64,000 nucleotides of DNA from Muribaculaceae bacterium (GCA_017621055.1 JAGATX010000029.1:62001-126000); one strand, 5' to 3'; shown: positions 26,890 through 36,434, counted from the stretch's first letter. Numbers and translations: made by a program. The notes: generated by a model not told the origin, from the letters alone.

Positions 26890-28137
26890 ATGGACAGAAC
26901 AATAGATAAAGATGAACTGAAGCGCATCAGGCGCAAACGCCTGCTGCGGATAGCACTCTGGACTGTGCCGGCGGTGGCAGCCGTCGGCATAGCCCTCAGT
27001 TATGTTACCGGAGCCACCGTCAGTGAAGCCGACATACGCATAGTCACCGCCGAGGTCGGTCCTCTCGAGAGCGCCGTTGCCGCCAGCGGCCGTGTGGTGC
27101 CCGCTTTCGAGGAAATAATAAGCTCGCCGGTGGCAAGCCACATAACGGCAGTATATGCGCGGCCTGGCGACACCGTAAGCGAGGGCATGCCGCTGCTGGC
27201 CCTCGACCTCAGCGCCGTGGAGGCCCAGTATAACAACATGCGCGACGCGCATCTGATAAAAATCAACGAACTCGACCAGCTTCGCCTCTCGAACCGCATA
27301 GCCCTCAACGACCTGGACATGCAGGTGCGCATAAAGGCCATGGAGGTAAACACCCTTGCCGTGGAAGTCGCCAACGAGCGGCGTCTCGACAGCATAGGGT
27401 CTGGCACGGGCGACCGCGTGCGCCGTGCCGTGACAGCCCACCGCACCGCCGAACTGCAGCTGCAGGCGCTGACGGCGCGCCTTGCCGCCGAACGCGAGCG
27501 CCTCGGCGCCGCCGAGCAGGCCGCCGTGCTCGCCCTGGGCAACAGCGCCCGCGACCTCGAACAGATGGAGCGCACGGTGGCGCAGGGACGGATACCGGCA
27601 CCGCGTGCCGGCGTGCTCACCTTCCTGTCCAACAGCATAGGCAGCGCCGTTAGCGCCGGCGAGAAAGTGGCCGTGGTCGGCGACCTCAGCAGCTTCAAGG
27701 TAGTGGCCGAGGTGCCGGAGGGCAGCAGTTTCAAGGTTCGGCCGGGCGCCGACGTCAGCGTGCGGCTCGGCAACGTAGAACTCGCCGGCACAGTGGCCAA
27801 TGTGGAGCCGCAGTCCACCGGCGGCGCCGTGCCCTTCACCGTCACCATCGCCGACGCCGCCAACAGCCGCTTGCGCCCCGGCATCCGCACCCAGGTATAC
27901 GTCGGCTACGGCTTCAAGGAGTCGGCCACACTGATTGCCAACGGCGAGTATTTCAAAGGACCGGGCGAATACACCATGTTCGTGGCCGACGGCAACAAGC
28001 TGCACCGCCGCCGAGTGCGCCTCGGCGACAGTAATCGCCTGAAAGTGGAAGTCATAGAGGGCATTGAGCCCGGTGAGCGCGTGGTGTGCGCCGACATGGA
28101 AAATTACGAAAAATACAAAACTCTTACATTAAAATAA
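26890..28137 (+). CDS. HlyD/MacA-type periplasmic adaptor of an efflux pump
   Basis: 415-aa membrane-fusion protein with a cytoplasmic N-terminus rich in Lys/Arg, one helix (about 20-42), a lipoyl half-motif (ITAVYARPGDTVSEGMPLL near 88-106), a long coiled-coil region (about 110-230), the second lipoyl half (GRIPAPRAGVLTF) and beta-barrel/MP domains. It links the inner-membrane permeases to TolC. No alternative start exists before the membrane helix, so the ATG at 26890 is firm. First gene of the pump operon, 2 nt before the ATPase. Confidence 0.86.
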   Translation: MDRTIDKDELKRIRRKRLLRIALWTVPAVAAVGIALSYVTGATVSEADIRIVTAEVGPLESAVAASGRVVPAFEEIISSPVASHITAVYARPGDTVSEGMPLLALDLSAVEAQYNNMRDAHLIKINELDQLRLSNRIALNDLDMQVRIKAMEVNTLAVEVANERRLDSIGSGTGDRVRRAVTAHRTAELQLQALTARLAAERERLGAAEQAAVLALGNSARDLEQMERTVAQGRIPAPRAGVLTFLSNSIGSAVSAGEKVAVVGDLSSFKVVAEVPEGSSFKVRPGADVSVRLGNVELAGTVANVEPQSTGGAVPFTVTIADAANSRLRPGIRTQVYVGYGFKESATLIANGEYFKGPGEYTMFVADGNKLHRRRVRLGDSNRLKVEVIEGIEPGERVVCADMENYEKYKTLTLK

Positions 28138-28139
28138 TT

Positions 28140-28814
28140 ATGCCGATAATTGAACTTTCCGGTATCTGCAAGGTGTACCGTACCAAGGAAATCGAGACTA
28201 CCGCTCTTGATAATATCAACATGAGTGTGGAAAAAGGAGAGTTTGTCTCCGTGATGGGCCCGTCGGGCTGCGGCAAATCCACGCTGCTGAATATCACGGG
28301 GCTGCTCGACCGTCCTACGGCCGGCACCGTCCGCCTGTTGGACAGGGATTGCAATGGTCTGAGCGACACCGCCCTTTCGCATTTCCGTAACGAAAATATA
28401 GGCTTCGTGTTCCAGAGTTTCCACCTCATACCGTCGCTGAGCGTGGAAGATAATGTGGAATTGCCCCTCGACTACCGCAACGGCCTCAGCGGCGCCGACC
28501 GTCGCCGCCGTGTCGACGAGGTGCTGGAGCGCCTCGGCCTGAGTCACCGCAAGAAGCATATGCCCTCGCAGCTCAGCGGCGGCCAGTGCCAGCGCGTGGC
28601 TATTGCCCGCGCGATTGTGGGGCGCCCCTCGATAATTCTTGCCGACGAACCAACCGGAAACCTCGACTCGCGCATGGGCGCAGAGGTGATGGACCTCCTC
28701 CACGACCTCAACACCACCGACGGAATCACCATAGTGATGGTGACTCACAACGAACTGCAGGCAAAACAGACCGACCGCATCGTCCGCTTCTTCGACGGCC
28801 GTATAATTTCTTAA
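28140..28814 (+). CDS. MacB/LolD-type ABC transporter ATPase
   Basis: 224-aa ATPase. Walker A G40-PSGCGKST, signature LSGGQCQR at 145-152 and Walker B IILADE at 165-170 are intact, and VTHN forms the H-loop. It should energise the two downstream FtsX-type permeases by mechanotransmission rather than direct transport. The start 28140 (MPIIELSG) is chosen over an upstream in-frame codon inside the adaptor gene. Confidence 0.9.
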   Translation: MPIIELSGICKVYRTKEIETTALDNINMSVEKGEFVSVMGPSGCGKSTLLNITGLLDRPTAGTVRLLDRDCNGLSDTALSHFRNENIGFVFQSFHLIPSLSVEDNVELPLDYRNGLSGADRRRRVDEVLERLGLSHRKKHMPSQLSGGQCQRVAIARAIVGRPSIILADEPTGNLDSRMGAEVMDLLHDLNTTDGITIVMVTHNELQAKQTDRIVRFFDGRIIS

Positions 28815-28818
28815 AGCA

Positions 28819-30090
28819 ATGAAGAAAAAGCTCATACAGATATACTACGACATGCGCACCCAGCCCGTGGTGGCCTGGGTCACCATTCTGGGTACGGCGC
28901 TGTCCATATTCCTGATAATGACCGTGCTGATGATGCAGCAGGTCAAGATAATACCCTTCGCTCCCGAAAGCAACCGCGACCGCATGCTGTACGGCATGTT
29001 CTTCCATCTGGAGAGCAACGAGGAAGGCGCCGGCTCGGGTTCGGCCAATCTCTCGTACAATATGGCGCGCCGACTCTATGGCGACCTCGACGGCGTGGCC
29101 GAAGTTTCATATTTCGACAAGGACCCCTCGCACAACGACCTTAAGGGCCCGTCGGGAAAGAAATTCACGGGCGCCATACGTTTTGCCGACGATGCATTCT
29201 GGCGAATTTACGACCACACGCTGCTCAGCGGCCGTTTTTTCACCGCCGACGAGGTTGCGGCAAAATCGCGGGTGGCAGTGCTGAGCGAGAGCACGGCGCG
29301 ACGCTTGTTCAACGATGCCAGTCCCTTAGGCGGCCATTTCCAGCAGAACCATGCCGACTATGAGGTTATCGGCGTTGTGGCGGACGTATCTCCCCTTGCA
29401 TCCATGGCCTACGGCGAGGTGTATGTGCCCGTGGACCGCGATGTGATATGGGAAATGAACGGTCTTCAGGTGTTCGGGCCGTTCACGGCAGCTATGCTCC
29501 TTGAGCCGGGCACCGACAAAGAAGCGGTGCGCGGGCAGGTACTCGCCCGCTATCGGGAGGTAGACAGCGAACTCAATGCCGAGGGCTACCGCACGGTATA
29601 TCATGAGTCGCCGTTCAGTCAGGAAGTCATAGCCTCGGGAGTGGCCGGCAGCAACATGACACCCGATGTTTCGGGCGGCCGCACTCTCCGCTATGTGCTC
29701 TATGCCATCCTTCTGATTGTGCCGGCCATAAACCTGAGCACCATGCTCCACAGCCGCCTGCGCCGACGCGTCAGCGAATTAGGTGTGCGGCGTGCCTTCG
29801 GCTGCACGCGCCGCCGCATCATCACCGACATCATTTCCGAAAACCTCATCGTCACCGTTATCGGCGGCGTCATAGGTCTTGCAGCGGGCATTATCTTCGC
29901 CCTGTGCTACGACGGTCTGTACACCAATTCCGCCGGAGAGGCCGTGCGTCCCGCCCTGGGTCTCCTTCTGGACTGGCGCATCCTGCTGAGCGCTTTCGCC
30001 GCCTGCTTTATCCTCAATATCATCAGTGCCTCCGTACCGGCATGGCAGGCCTCGCGCCTCCGCCCCGTAGAGGCTATCAATGCCAAATGA
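28819..30090 (+). CDS. FtsX/MacB-family ABC permease (first of pair)
   Basis: 423-aa inner-membrane permease: helix 1 (about 18-38), MacB-type periplasmic core (about 40-285), then three C-terminal helices (about 295-315, 335-360, 380-405) with the VRRAFGCTRRRI cytoplasmic coupling segment. Half of a probable heterodimer with the next gene. Ends 1 nt before the next ATG. Confidence 0.87.
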   Translation: MKKKLIQIYYDMRTQPVVAWVTILGTALSIFLIMTVLMMQQVKIIPFAPESNRDRMLYGMFFHLESNEEGAGSGSANLSYNMARRLYGDLDGVAEVSYFDKDPSHNDLKGPSGKKFTGAIRFADDAFWRIYDHTLLSGRFFTADEVAAKSRVAVLSESTARRLFNDASPLGGHFQQNHADYEVIGVVADVSPLASMAYGEVYVPVDRDVIWEMNGLQVFGPFTAAMLLEPGTDKEAVRGQVLARYREVDSELNAEGYRTVYHESPFSQEVIASGVAGSNMTPDVSGGRTLRYVLYAILLIVPAINLSTMLHSRLRRRVSELGVRRAFGCTRRRIITDIISENLIVTVIGGVIGLAAGIIFALCYDGLYTNSAGEAVRPALGLLLDWRILLSAFAACFILNIISASVPAWQASRLRPVEAINAK

Positions 30091-30091
30091 C

Positions 30092-31330
30092 ATGAAACGT
30101 AAACTTTTAGCACAGATGTGCCATGAATGGCGCAGCAATATATGGATGACTGTCGAGCTCCTCGTTGTCGGTGTGGTTCTGTGTGTGGTGTTCTCCATCC
30201 TTCTGAGTATCTTCGCGCTGCACAAAGCTCCCGAAGGTGCCGATTTTGATAATCTGTACACCGGCTGGATAGGATATATCGAGGAGGACAACGACGCCTA
30301 CCGACCCTACGACGAGAACCACAGCTACAGTACCGACCTCGAGATCATAACGGCCAAGCTGAAATCAAACCCGAATGTGGAAATCGTTGGCTACGGCGAC
30401 AACATGCTGCCGTACAACTACAGCTACTGGGGCACCACCCTGACGGCGCGTATCGACACTGCCCTGCAGCAATACAACGGCAACCTCCGCACCTACGATC
30501 CCGAGGCCATAAAAGCCATCAGGCTCACCGGACTGAACGGCGAGAGCACCGACGAGCTTGCCGCCATGATAGAGCGCGGCGATTATATGATATCCACGCA
30601 GGAGGTATGGCGGGGTGACAAACCCGACATAGAGCGCTGGCGCGGTATGGACGCCGCCAAATCATATGACTCTACCAAGATAGTGCATATCGGCGCGATA
30701 ATAAACGGTATACGCCGTATGGACTACGAACGCTGCCAAGGGGTTATAATGCGGCCCCTCTCCGGCCGTCCCGGTCAGGTGGTGGTGCGTGTGCGTCCCG
30801 GCAGCACGCGTGACTTCCTCGACAGTCTCGACGGCGATGACCTCGAGCACGGGAACGTCTATATATCCGGTCTGAAGAACCTTGCCGACATCCGCACCGA
30901 AGCACACCGAGACGTCACTGTGATGCTGCGCAACGTCAGCGTGTGCGCCCTGTTCGTGATGATTTCCATATTTCTCGGCTTTTTAGGCACTTTCTGGTTC
31001 CGCACGGCCCAGCGTGTGCCCGAGCTGGCGCTCCGCAAGGTCAACGGCGCAACGAACGCGAATATCTTCCGGCGGTGTTTCAGTGAAGGCCTCCTTCTGC
31101 TTGTGATACCGACCATTGCTCTTGCGGCGGCAGTGTTCTTCGGTTCCGGTTACCTGATGGAAAGCGGTCTTGCCTCCGATATTTCAGGCTTTGAATTCAA
31201 TAAGCCGATGTTCTGGCTTGCCGCCGCTATTTCTGTAGGCGCCATGGCCATGATGATAGTGGCCGGCGTGGCCATACCGGCACGCCGCGCGATGAAAATC
31301 GACCCGGCCCGGGCTCTGAGCGAGGAATAA
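30092..31330 (+). CDS. FtsX/MacB-family ABC permease (second of pair)
   Basis: 412-aa permease of the same architecture, but with a divergent periplasmic domain. The ALRKVNGATNANIF segment matches the coupling region of the first permease. The start MKRKLLAQ at 30092 avoids the 11-nt overlap that an ATG at 30080 would create. The gene is 2 nt upstream of tolC. Confidence 0.85.
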   Translation: MKRKLLAQMCHEWRSNIWMTVELLVVGVVLCVVFSILLSIFALHKAPEGADFDNLYTGWIGYIEEDNDAYRPYDENHSYSTDLEIITAKLKSNPNVEIVGYGDNMLPYNYSYWGTTLTARIDTALQQYNGNLRTYDPEAIKAIRLTGLNGESTDELAAMIERGDYMISTQEVWRGDKPDIERWRGMDAAKSYDSTKIVHIGAIINGIRRMDYERCQGVIMRPLSGRPGQVVVRVRPGSTRDFLDSLDGDDLEHGNVYISGLKNLADIRTEAHRDVTVMLRNVSVCALFVMISIFLGFLGTFWFRTAQRVPELALRKVNGATNANIFRRCFSEGLLLLVIPTIALAAAVFFGSGYLMESGLASDISGFEFNKPMFWLAAAISVGAMAMMIVAGVAIPARRAMKIDPARALSEE

Positions 31331-31332
31331 AG

Positions 31333-32817
31333 ATGAAATTGAAACATGCACTGACTTTTTTGTTGATTTCCGGCTGCTGTGCCGCCCTGTGCGGGCAGGC
31401 ACGGCAACTGGAACTGCCGCTCGACGATGCCATAGCCATGGCGCGCGTGCAGAGCGTCGATGCAGCCGTGGCACTCGACGAGCTTCGCACAGCCTACTGG
31501 CAGTGGCGCACCTTTCGCGCCGACCAGTTGCCCGAAATCACCTTCACGGCCACCCTCCCCGAGTACGGCAAGCAATACAATTCCTACCTCAACTCCGACG
31601 GCGAATACAGTTTTGTGCCTACCAACAGCCTGCAGGCGCGCGGACAGCTCTCCATCACGCAGAACATACCGCTCACCGGCGGCAAAATAGCGCTGAATAC
31701 CTCGCTGGACTTCATGCGCCAGTTCGAGGGCGGCGTCGGAAACCGGTTCATGACCATCCCTGTGGCTCTGACCCTGTCGCAGCCCCTCTTCGGCGTGAAC
31801 ACCATGAAATGGGACCGCCGAATAGAGCCGCTGCGCTACACCGAAGCCAAGGCGGCATTCCTCAGCGCTACCGAGGATGTGGCGCGCCTGACCGTGGAGT
31901 ACTATTTCAGCCTGCTGATGAGCCGCGAGAACCTCGACATAGCGCGCCAGAACCTGGCCAACGCCGAGCAGCTCTACGGCGTGGCGCAGGAAAAACGCAC
32001 CATGGGCCAGATCAGCCAGAACGACCTGCTGCAGATGGAGCTGAACCTGCTGGACGCCCGTTCCACACTCACCGACTGCGAAAGCTCTCTGCGTGCCGAC
32101 ATGTTCGCCCTCCGTTCGTTCCTCAACATCGACGAGGACGTGGAGATAGTGCCCGTCACTCCGTCGGCAGTCCCCGATGCGCACATTGTCTATGCCGACG
32201 CTCTGGAGCGCGCTCTGGAGAACAACAAATTCGTGAAAACCATGCAGCGCCGGCAACTCGAGGCCGACTACGAGGTGGCGCGCGCTAAAGGCAGCCTCCG
32301 CGAAATCAACCTCTTCCTTCAGGTTGGCTATACCGGAACCGACACCCGCTTCGGTCCCGCATATGAGCGCCTGCGTGCCAACGAAGTGGCATCGGTAGGC
32401 ATATCCATCCCGCTGCTCGACTGGGGCAAGCGCCGCGGCAAGGTGAAAACCGCCGAGAGCAACCGCCGCGTCACCGAAAGCCGCATACGCCAGGAAAACA
32501 TGAACTTCAACCAGAACCTTTTCGTGCTGGTGGAGCGCTTCACAAACCAGCAGCAACAGCTCGACATTGCCGCCCGTGCCGCCGACATCGCCGCACGCCG
32601 GTACCGCACCAATGTGGAGACATACCTTATCGGCAACATTTCCAACCTCGAGCTCAACGACTCGCGGCAGAGCAAGGACACCTCGCGGCGTGACTACATC
32701 GACCAGCTCTACCGCTTCTGGACATACTGGTACCAGCTGCGGTCGCTCACCCTCTATGACTACGCCACCGGCACCGATATCGACGCCGATATTGAAAGAT
32801 TGCTGAAAATACAGTAA
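31333..32817 (+). CDS. TolC-family outer-membrane efflux protein (pump 1)
   Basis: 494-aa protein with a signal peptide (about 1-22) and two TolC-type helical repeats (about 35-240 and 255-470) rich in coiled-coil patterns, for example QNLANAEQLYGVAQEKRTMG. It forms the outer-membrane exit duct. Its TAA stop codon (32815-32817) is also the first three bases of the promoter box for the next gene. Confidence 0.88.
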   Translation: MKLKHALTFLLISGCCAALCGQARQLELPLDDAIAMARVQSVDAAVALDELRTAYWQWRTFRADQLPEITFTATLPEYGKQYNSYLNSDGEYSFVPTNSLQARGQLSITQNIPLTGGKIALNTSLDFMRQFEGGVGNRFMTIPVALTLSQPLFGVNTMKWDRRIEPLRYTEAKAAFLSATEDVARLTVEYYFSLLMSRENLDIARQNLANAEQLYGVAQEKRTMGQISQNDLLQMELNLLDARSTLTDCESSLRADMFALRSFLNIDEDVEIVPVTPSAVPDAHIVYADALERALENNKFVKTMQRRQLEADYEVARAKGSLREINLFLQVGYTGTDTRFGPAYERLRANEVASVGISIPLLDWGKRRGKVKTAESNRRVTESRIRQENMNFNQNLFVLVERFTNQQQQLDIAARAADIAARRYRTNVETYLIGNISNLELNDSRQSKDTSRRDYIDQLYRFWTYWYQLRSLTLYDYATGTDIDADIERLLKIQ

Positions 32818-32822
32818 ATTTG
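32792..32822 (+). promoter_or_regulatory. Internal promoter for the response regulator, overlapping the tolC stop
   Basis: TTG at 32792-32794, 20-bp spacer, TAAATTTG at 32815-32822. The first TAA is the tolC stop codon, and only four bases (cacc) separate the box from the ATG at 32827. The spacing is identical to that of the pump promoter at 26856-26885. Confidence 0.6.
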
Positions 32823-32826
32823 CACC

Positions 32827-33360
32827 ATGATACTGATAATCGACGATGATCGTGCCATCCGGCTGGCCATCGGCCTGATGCTCAAACAGGCCGGGTTCGA
32901 ATCGGAGAGCGTAGCCACCGAGGACGACGCCATCGGAGCCGTGCGCCGCCGGGAATACGAGCTGATAATCCTCGATCTAAATCTCACTCTGGCCACCACG
33001 GGCCGACAAGGCATCGAGTTGCTGCGCAAAATCCGCATCTTCGCGCCGAAAACGCCTGTGATAATGCTGTCGGCATGGGCCACCGTGCCACTTGCCGTCG
33101 AGGGCATGGGCTTTGGCGCCGTCGATTTTGTGAGCAAGCCCTGGAAAAACAGCGATTTCGTGGCAAGGATACGAAAGGCGCTGGCCGACGCCGAGAAAAA
33201 GGCCGAAGCAGACAGGATAGAGACCCTCGAAGCCACTGAACGGCAGGCTATCGTGCGTGCCCTCCGCGAGTGCGACGGCAATATGAGCGCCGCGTCCGCC
33301 CTTTTGGGCATCACGCGGCAGTCGCTCTACCGGCGAATGCAGAAATTCGGCATAACATGA
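32827..33360 (+). CDS. Response regulator with receiver and Fis-type HTH, no AAA+ domain
   Basis: 177-aa cytosolic regulator. The receiver (1-120) has the acidic pocket D6-D-D8, phosphoacceptor D50 (LILD), S82 and K104. A short linker leads to a Fis-type helix-turn-helix (about 135-177, ending RQSLYRRMQKFGI). The arrangement resembles RegA/PrrA-type regulators; the central sigma-54 AAA+ domain of NtrC relatives is absent. The start MILIIDDD is fixed by the receiver fold. Overlaps the kinase gene by 4 nt, so the two are a pair. Confidence 0.88.
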   Translation: MILIIDDDRAIRLAIGLMLKQAGFESESVATEDDAIGAVRRREYELIILDLNLTLATTGRQGIELLRKIRIFAPKTPVIMLSAWATVPLAVEGMGFGAVDFVSKPWKNSDFVARIRKALADAEKKAEADRIETLEATERQAIVRALRECDGNMSAASALLGITRQSLYRRMQKFGIT

Positions 33361-34565
33361 AATCCACTGTCCTCTTTCTTCTGTGCGCCGCGGCGATAGC
33401 GGCATCGGCGGTGTGCGCATACCTCGGCCACATGGTCTGGTGCGGTGTCGGCGCCGCCGTGGCTCTGCTGTTGCTGCTGGCCATATGGCGCTCCATAGCC
33501 CTGCAGCTGCGTACCATCGCCACCGGCATGGACCTGCTGCGCAGCCGCGACTTCGCCAGCCGTCTGCGCCACGTGGGCGAGCCGCAGGCCGACAGCATGG
33601 TGGACCTCTACAACTCCTTGATGGAGAACTTGAAAACCGAGCGGCTAAGAGCCTCCGAACAGCATGGGTTCCTGTCCAAACTCATCGAAGCCTCGCCTAT
33701 GGGTGTGGCCATATGCACCTTCGACGGCGACGTCGAGCAGCAGAACGAGTCGTTCCGGCGGCTGGCCACGCCGGCGGTGATGAAGGCCCTGCAAGGGCTC
33801 GCCGACGGCGAGGACACCACGGTGCGTGAGGGCACGCAGGTGGTACGCTGCTCACGCAACTTCTTCATGGACCGGGGCTTCCGACGGCCCTTCTATCTTG
33901 TGGAACGTCTCACCGACGAGATTGTGCGCGCCGAAACTGACGTATTCAACAAATTGGTGCGCACGGTGAGCCACGAGGTGAACAACACCCTCGGCGGCGT
34001 CATTTCCACCCTCGACACCCTCGCAGATATCCATGGCGATGACGCCGACATAAAGCCGGTGATATCGGGCTGCTCCGACAGTTGCCGTCAACTCGGCGAC
34101 TTTGTGAAATCATATGCCGAGGTCGCCAAATTGCCTGAACTCAAGCTCGAGGATGTCGACCTGACGGATTTTGCCGGCGAGAACCTGCCGTTTCTGCGGT
34201 CCATGTGCCCGCCCGGCATAGAAATAGAGATGGTTTCCGACGGCGGCGAGGCCTGCGTGCAGGCCGACCCCATGCTGCTGCAGCGTGTGGTGATCAACAT
34301 TGTGAAAAACTCTATCGAGAGCATCGGCCGCCGCGGCAAGATTGAACTGAACATCAAGGGAAGAACCCTCCGGGTCATCGATACCGGTAAGGGCATCAGG
34401 CCCGAAGACATCAAAAACATCTTCCGGCCTTTCTACTCCACCAAACATCCCGACCGGGGACTCGGACTCATGCTCGTGAGCGAGATCCTGCGGCGTCACA
34501 ACGCCGACTTTTCGCTCGCCACCATGGGCCCGTTCACTTACTTCACCATCAAATTCAAGAATTGA
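33357..34565 (+). CDS. Sensor histidine kinase paired with the pump regulator
   Basis: 402-aa membrane kinase with two N-terminal helices (about 3-22 and 27-46), a HAMP-like stretch (about 47-95), a PAS-like region (about 105-190), phosphoacceptor H206 in RTVSHEVNN, N-box N318, G1 D342-T-G-K-G and G2 GLGLML at 368-373. The periplasmic loop is only a few residues, so it may sense the membrane or an intracellular signal rather than a periplasmic ligand. The start overlaps the regulator stop (ATGA). Confidence 0.87.
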   Translation: MKSTVLFLLCAAAIAASAVCAYLGHMVWCGVGAAVALLLLLAIWRSIALQLRTIATGMDLLRSRDFASRLRHVGEPQADSMVDLYNSLMENLKTERLRASEQHGFLSKLIEASPMGVAICTFDGDVEQQNESFRRLATPAVMKALQGLADGEDTTVREGTQVVRCSRNFFMDRGFRRPFYLVERLTDEIVRAETDVFNKLVRTVSHEVNNTLGGVISTLDTLADIHGDDADIKPVISGCSDSCRQLGDFVKSYAEVAKLPELKLEDVDLTDFAGENLPFLRSMCPPGIEIEMVSDGGEACVQADPMLLQRVVINIVKNSIESIGRRGKIELNIKGRTLRVIDTGKGIRPEDIKNIFRPFYSTKHPDRGLGLMLVSEILRRHNADFSLATMGPFTYFTIKFKN

Positions 34566-34624
34566 GCCGGCGCCCCCGTCGCGGCACTTCCGGCAGCCGA
34601 AAAATGGCGAAACAGTCATTTTTT

Positions 34625-34655
34625 TTGGCAGTATGGGGAAAAAAGGCTAACTTAG
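34625..34655 (+). promoter_or_regulatory. Promoter and operator-like dyad upstream of the POT transporter
   Basis: TTG (34625-34627), 20-bp spacer, TAACTTAG (34648-34655), one base off the -7 consensus. A perfect 7-bp dyad AACTTAG-cggt-CTAAGTT (34649-34666) covers the box and the expected transcription start. The ATG is at 34686. Confidence 0.5.
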
Positions 34656-34685
34656 CGGTCTAAGTTCGAAAAAACCACTAATACT

Positions 34686-36413
34686 ATGTTCAACAATCAA
34701 CCCAAGGGACTGTATGTGCTGGCGCTGTCGAATACCGGCGAGCGCTTCGGCTACTACACCATGCTTGCCATCCTGCTGCTGTTTCTGCAGGCCAAATTCG
34801 CATTCAGCACCGCCACGGCGGGCTTCATCTATTCCACCTTCCTGGCGCTCGTATACTTCATGCCCATGCTCGGCGGCATCGTGGCCGACAAATGGAATTT
34901 CCAGAAGACCGTAACCCTCGGCATCGTGGTGATGTTCCTGGGCTATCTGCTCATGGCGGTTCCCACGGCAAGAATGGCAACATCGTCGATGTACATAATG
35001 TTCGGCGCCCTTTTGCTCATAGCCATAGGCACCGGCCTGTTCAAGGGCAACCTCCAGGTCATGGTCGGCGACCTATACAACGAACCGCGCTATGCCGAGA
35101 AACGCGACGTGGCCTTCTCGCTGTTCTACATGGCCATAAACATCGGCGCGATGTTCGCGCCCAGCGTTACCAGCGGCCTGCTGAGCTACGCGCTCAAGGC
35201 CAAAGGCTTTGTCTATGACCCGGCACTCCCGTCGATATGCACCAAGATAGTCAGCGGCGAGACCCCCGACGCCGACGCGATGGCGACACTCAACAATTAT
35301 ATCGGCGCCCATGCCGCCGACTTTGCCGGCCAAACCACCGAATTCGCAAATGCCTTTATCGACGCCATCTCCACGGGCTACAGCTACGCTTTTGCCGTGG
35401 CATGCGCCTCGATGGTGGTGTCGTTCCTCATCTATAAGTTCGGCTACCGCACTTACCGCCACGTGGGCGGCGCTCCCGCCGCTGCGGGCACAAAGGGCAC
35501 AACCGCCGGCGTGGAACTCACCAAAGCCCAGACCAAGAGCCGTATCGTGGCTCTGTTGCTGGTGTTCACCGTGGTTATCTTCTTCTGGATGGTGTTCCAC
35601 CAGAACGGCATGACCCTCACCAAGTTCGCCGAAGTCTTCACTTCGACCACCACGGGCAGCTGGACAAGAATATTCTTCAACGTCTGGGCCCTTGCCACCG
35701 TGGCCGTCCTCGTCTACGCCGTCTTCGCTCTCTTCCAGAGCAAGAAACTCACCGGCAAGCTCGTCGGCGGTCTGGTAACCGTAGCCGCCGCAATAGGAAT
35801 ATACTTCTTCTACCGCTACACCCCCGAGACTGTGTCGGGCTTGCAGCCACAGATCTATCAGCAGTTCAATCCCTTCTACGTGGTTGCCCTCACACCCTTC
35901 TCGGTAGCGTTCTTCGCCATGCTGGCAAAACGCAGGAAAGAGCCGTCGGCACCCCGCAAAATCGGCTTGGGCATGCTCGTGGCCGCTTTTGCCTTCGGCT
36001 TCCTGTGCATATCGTCGCTGGGCCTGGGTGTGGCGCCCACAGAAGGGCAGGGCGCTGTGCTGGTATCGCCCAATGTGCTGATTGCCACCTATCTGTTCCT
36101 CACCTTCGCTGAGCTGCTACTCTCGCCCATGGGAATATCGTTCGTCTCAAAGGTCGCTCCTCCCAAATACAAGGGTCTGATGATGGGCTGCTGGTTCGGT
36201 GCCACTGCAATAGGTAACTATCTGGTGGTTATCCCGGCCCTGCTCTGGAACGAAATCAACGTGGCCGTCCTGTGGGGCATACTCATCGTTGTCTGCCTGC
36301 TGTCGGCACTCTTTATCTTCTCGATAATGAAGAAACTGGAGAGCGCTACCGCCGATGCTCCCTCTCCCAGGAACGACGAAGCCCTCGAGACCGTCGAGGA
36401 CGACGTTATCTGA
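34686..36413 (+). CDS. POT/PTR-family proton-coupled peptide transporter
   Basis: 575-aa MFS-type protein with about 14 hydrophobic segments. The N-terminal SNTGERFGYYTML block, LGGIVADKWNFQKT and GTGLFKGNLQVMVGDLY match peptide:H+ symporters of the POT family. In the proton-coupling motif ExxER the first Glu is replaced (NTGER), so coupling may differ. A charged tail (ALETVEDD) ends the protein. Likely imports di- or tripeptides. Confidence 0.85.
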   Translation: MFNNQPKGLYVLALSNTGERFGYYTMLAILLLFLQAKFAFSTATAGFIYSTFLALVYFMPMLGGIVADKWNFQKTVTLGIVVMFLGYLLMAVPTARMATSSMYIMFGALLLIAIGTGLFKGNLQVMVGDLYNEPRYAEKRDVAFSLFYMAINIGAMFAPSVTSGLLSYALKAKGFVYDPALPSICTKIVSGETPDADAMATLNNYIGAHAADFAGQTTEFANAFIDAISTGYSYAFAVACASMVVSFLIYKFGYRTYRHVGGAPAAAGTKGTTAGVELTKAQTKSRIVALLLVFTVVIFFWMVFHQNGMTLTKFAEVFTSTTTGSWTRIFFNVWALATVAVLVYAVFALFQSKKLTGKLVGGLVTVAAAIGIYFFYRYTPETVSGLQPQIYQQFNPFYVVALTPFSVAFFAMLAKRRKEPSAPRKIGLGMLVAAFAFGFLCISSLGLGVAPTEGQGAVLVSPNVLIATYLFLTFAELLLSPMGISFVSKVAPPKYKGLMMGCWFGATAIGNYLVVIPALLWNEINVAVLWGILIVVCLLSALFIFSIMKKLESATADAPSPRNDEALETVEDDVI

Positions 36414-36434
36414 TAGAAATCAACAATATAATAC

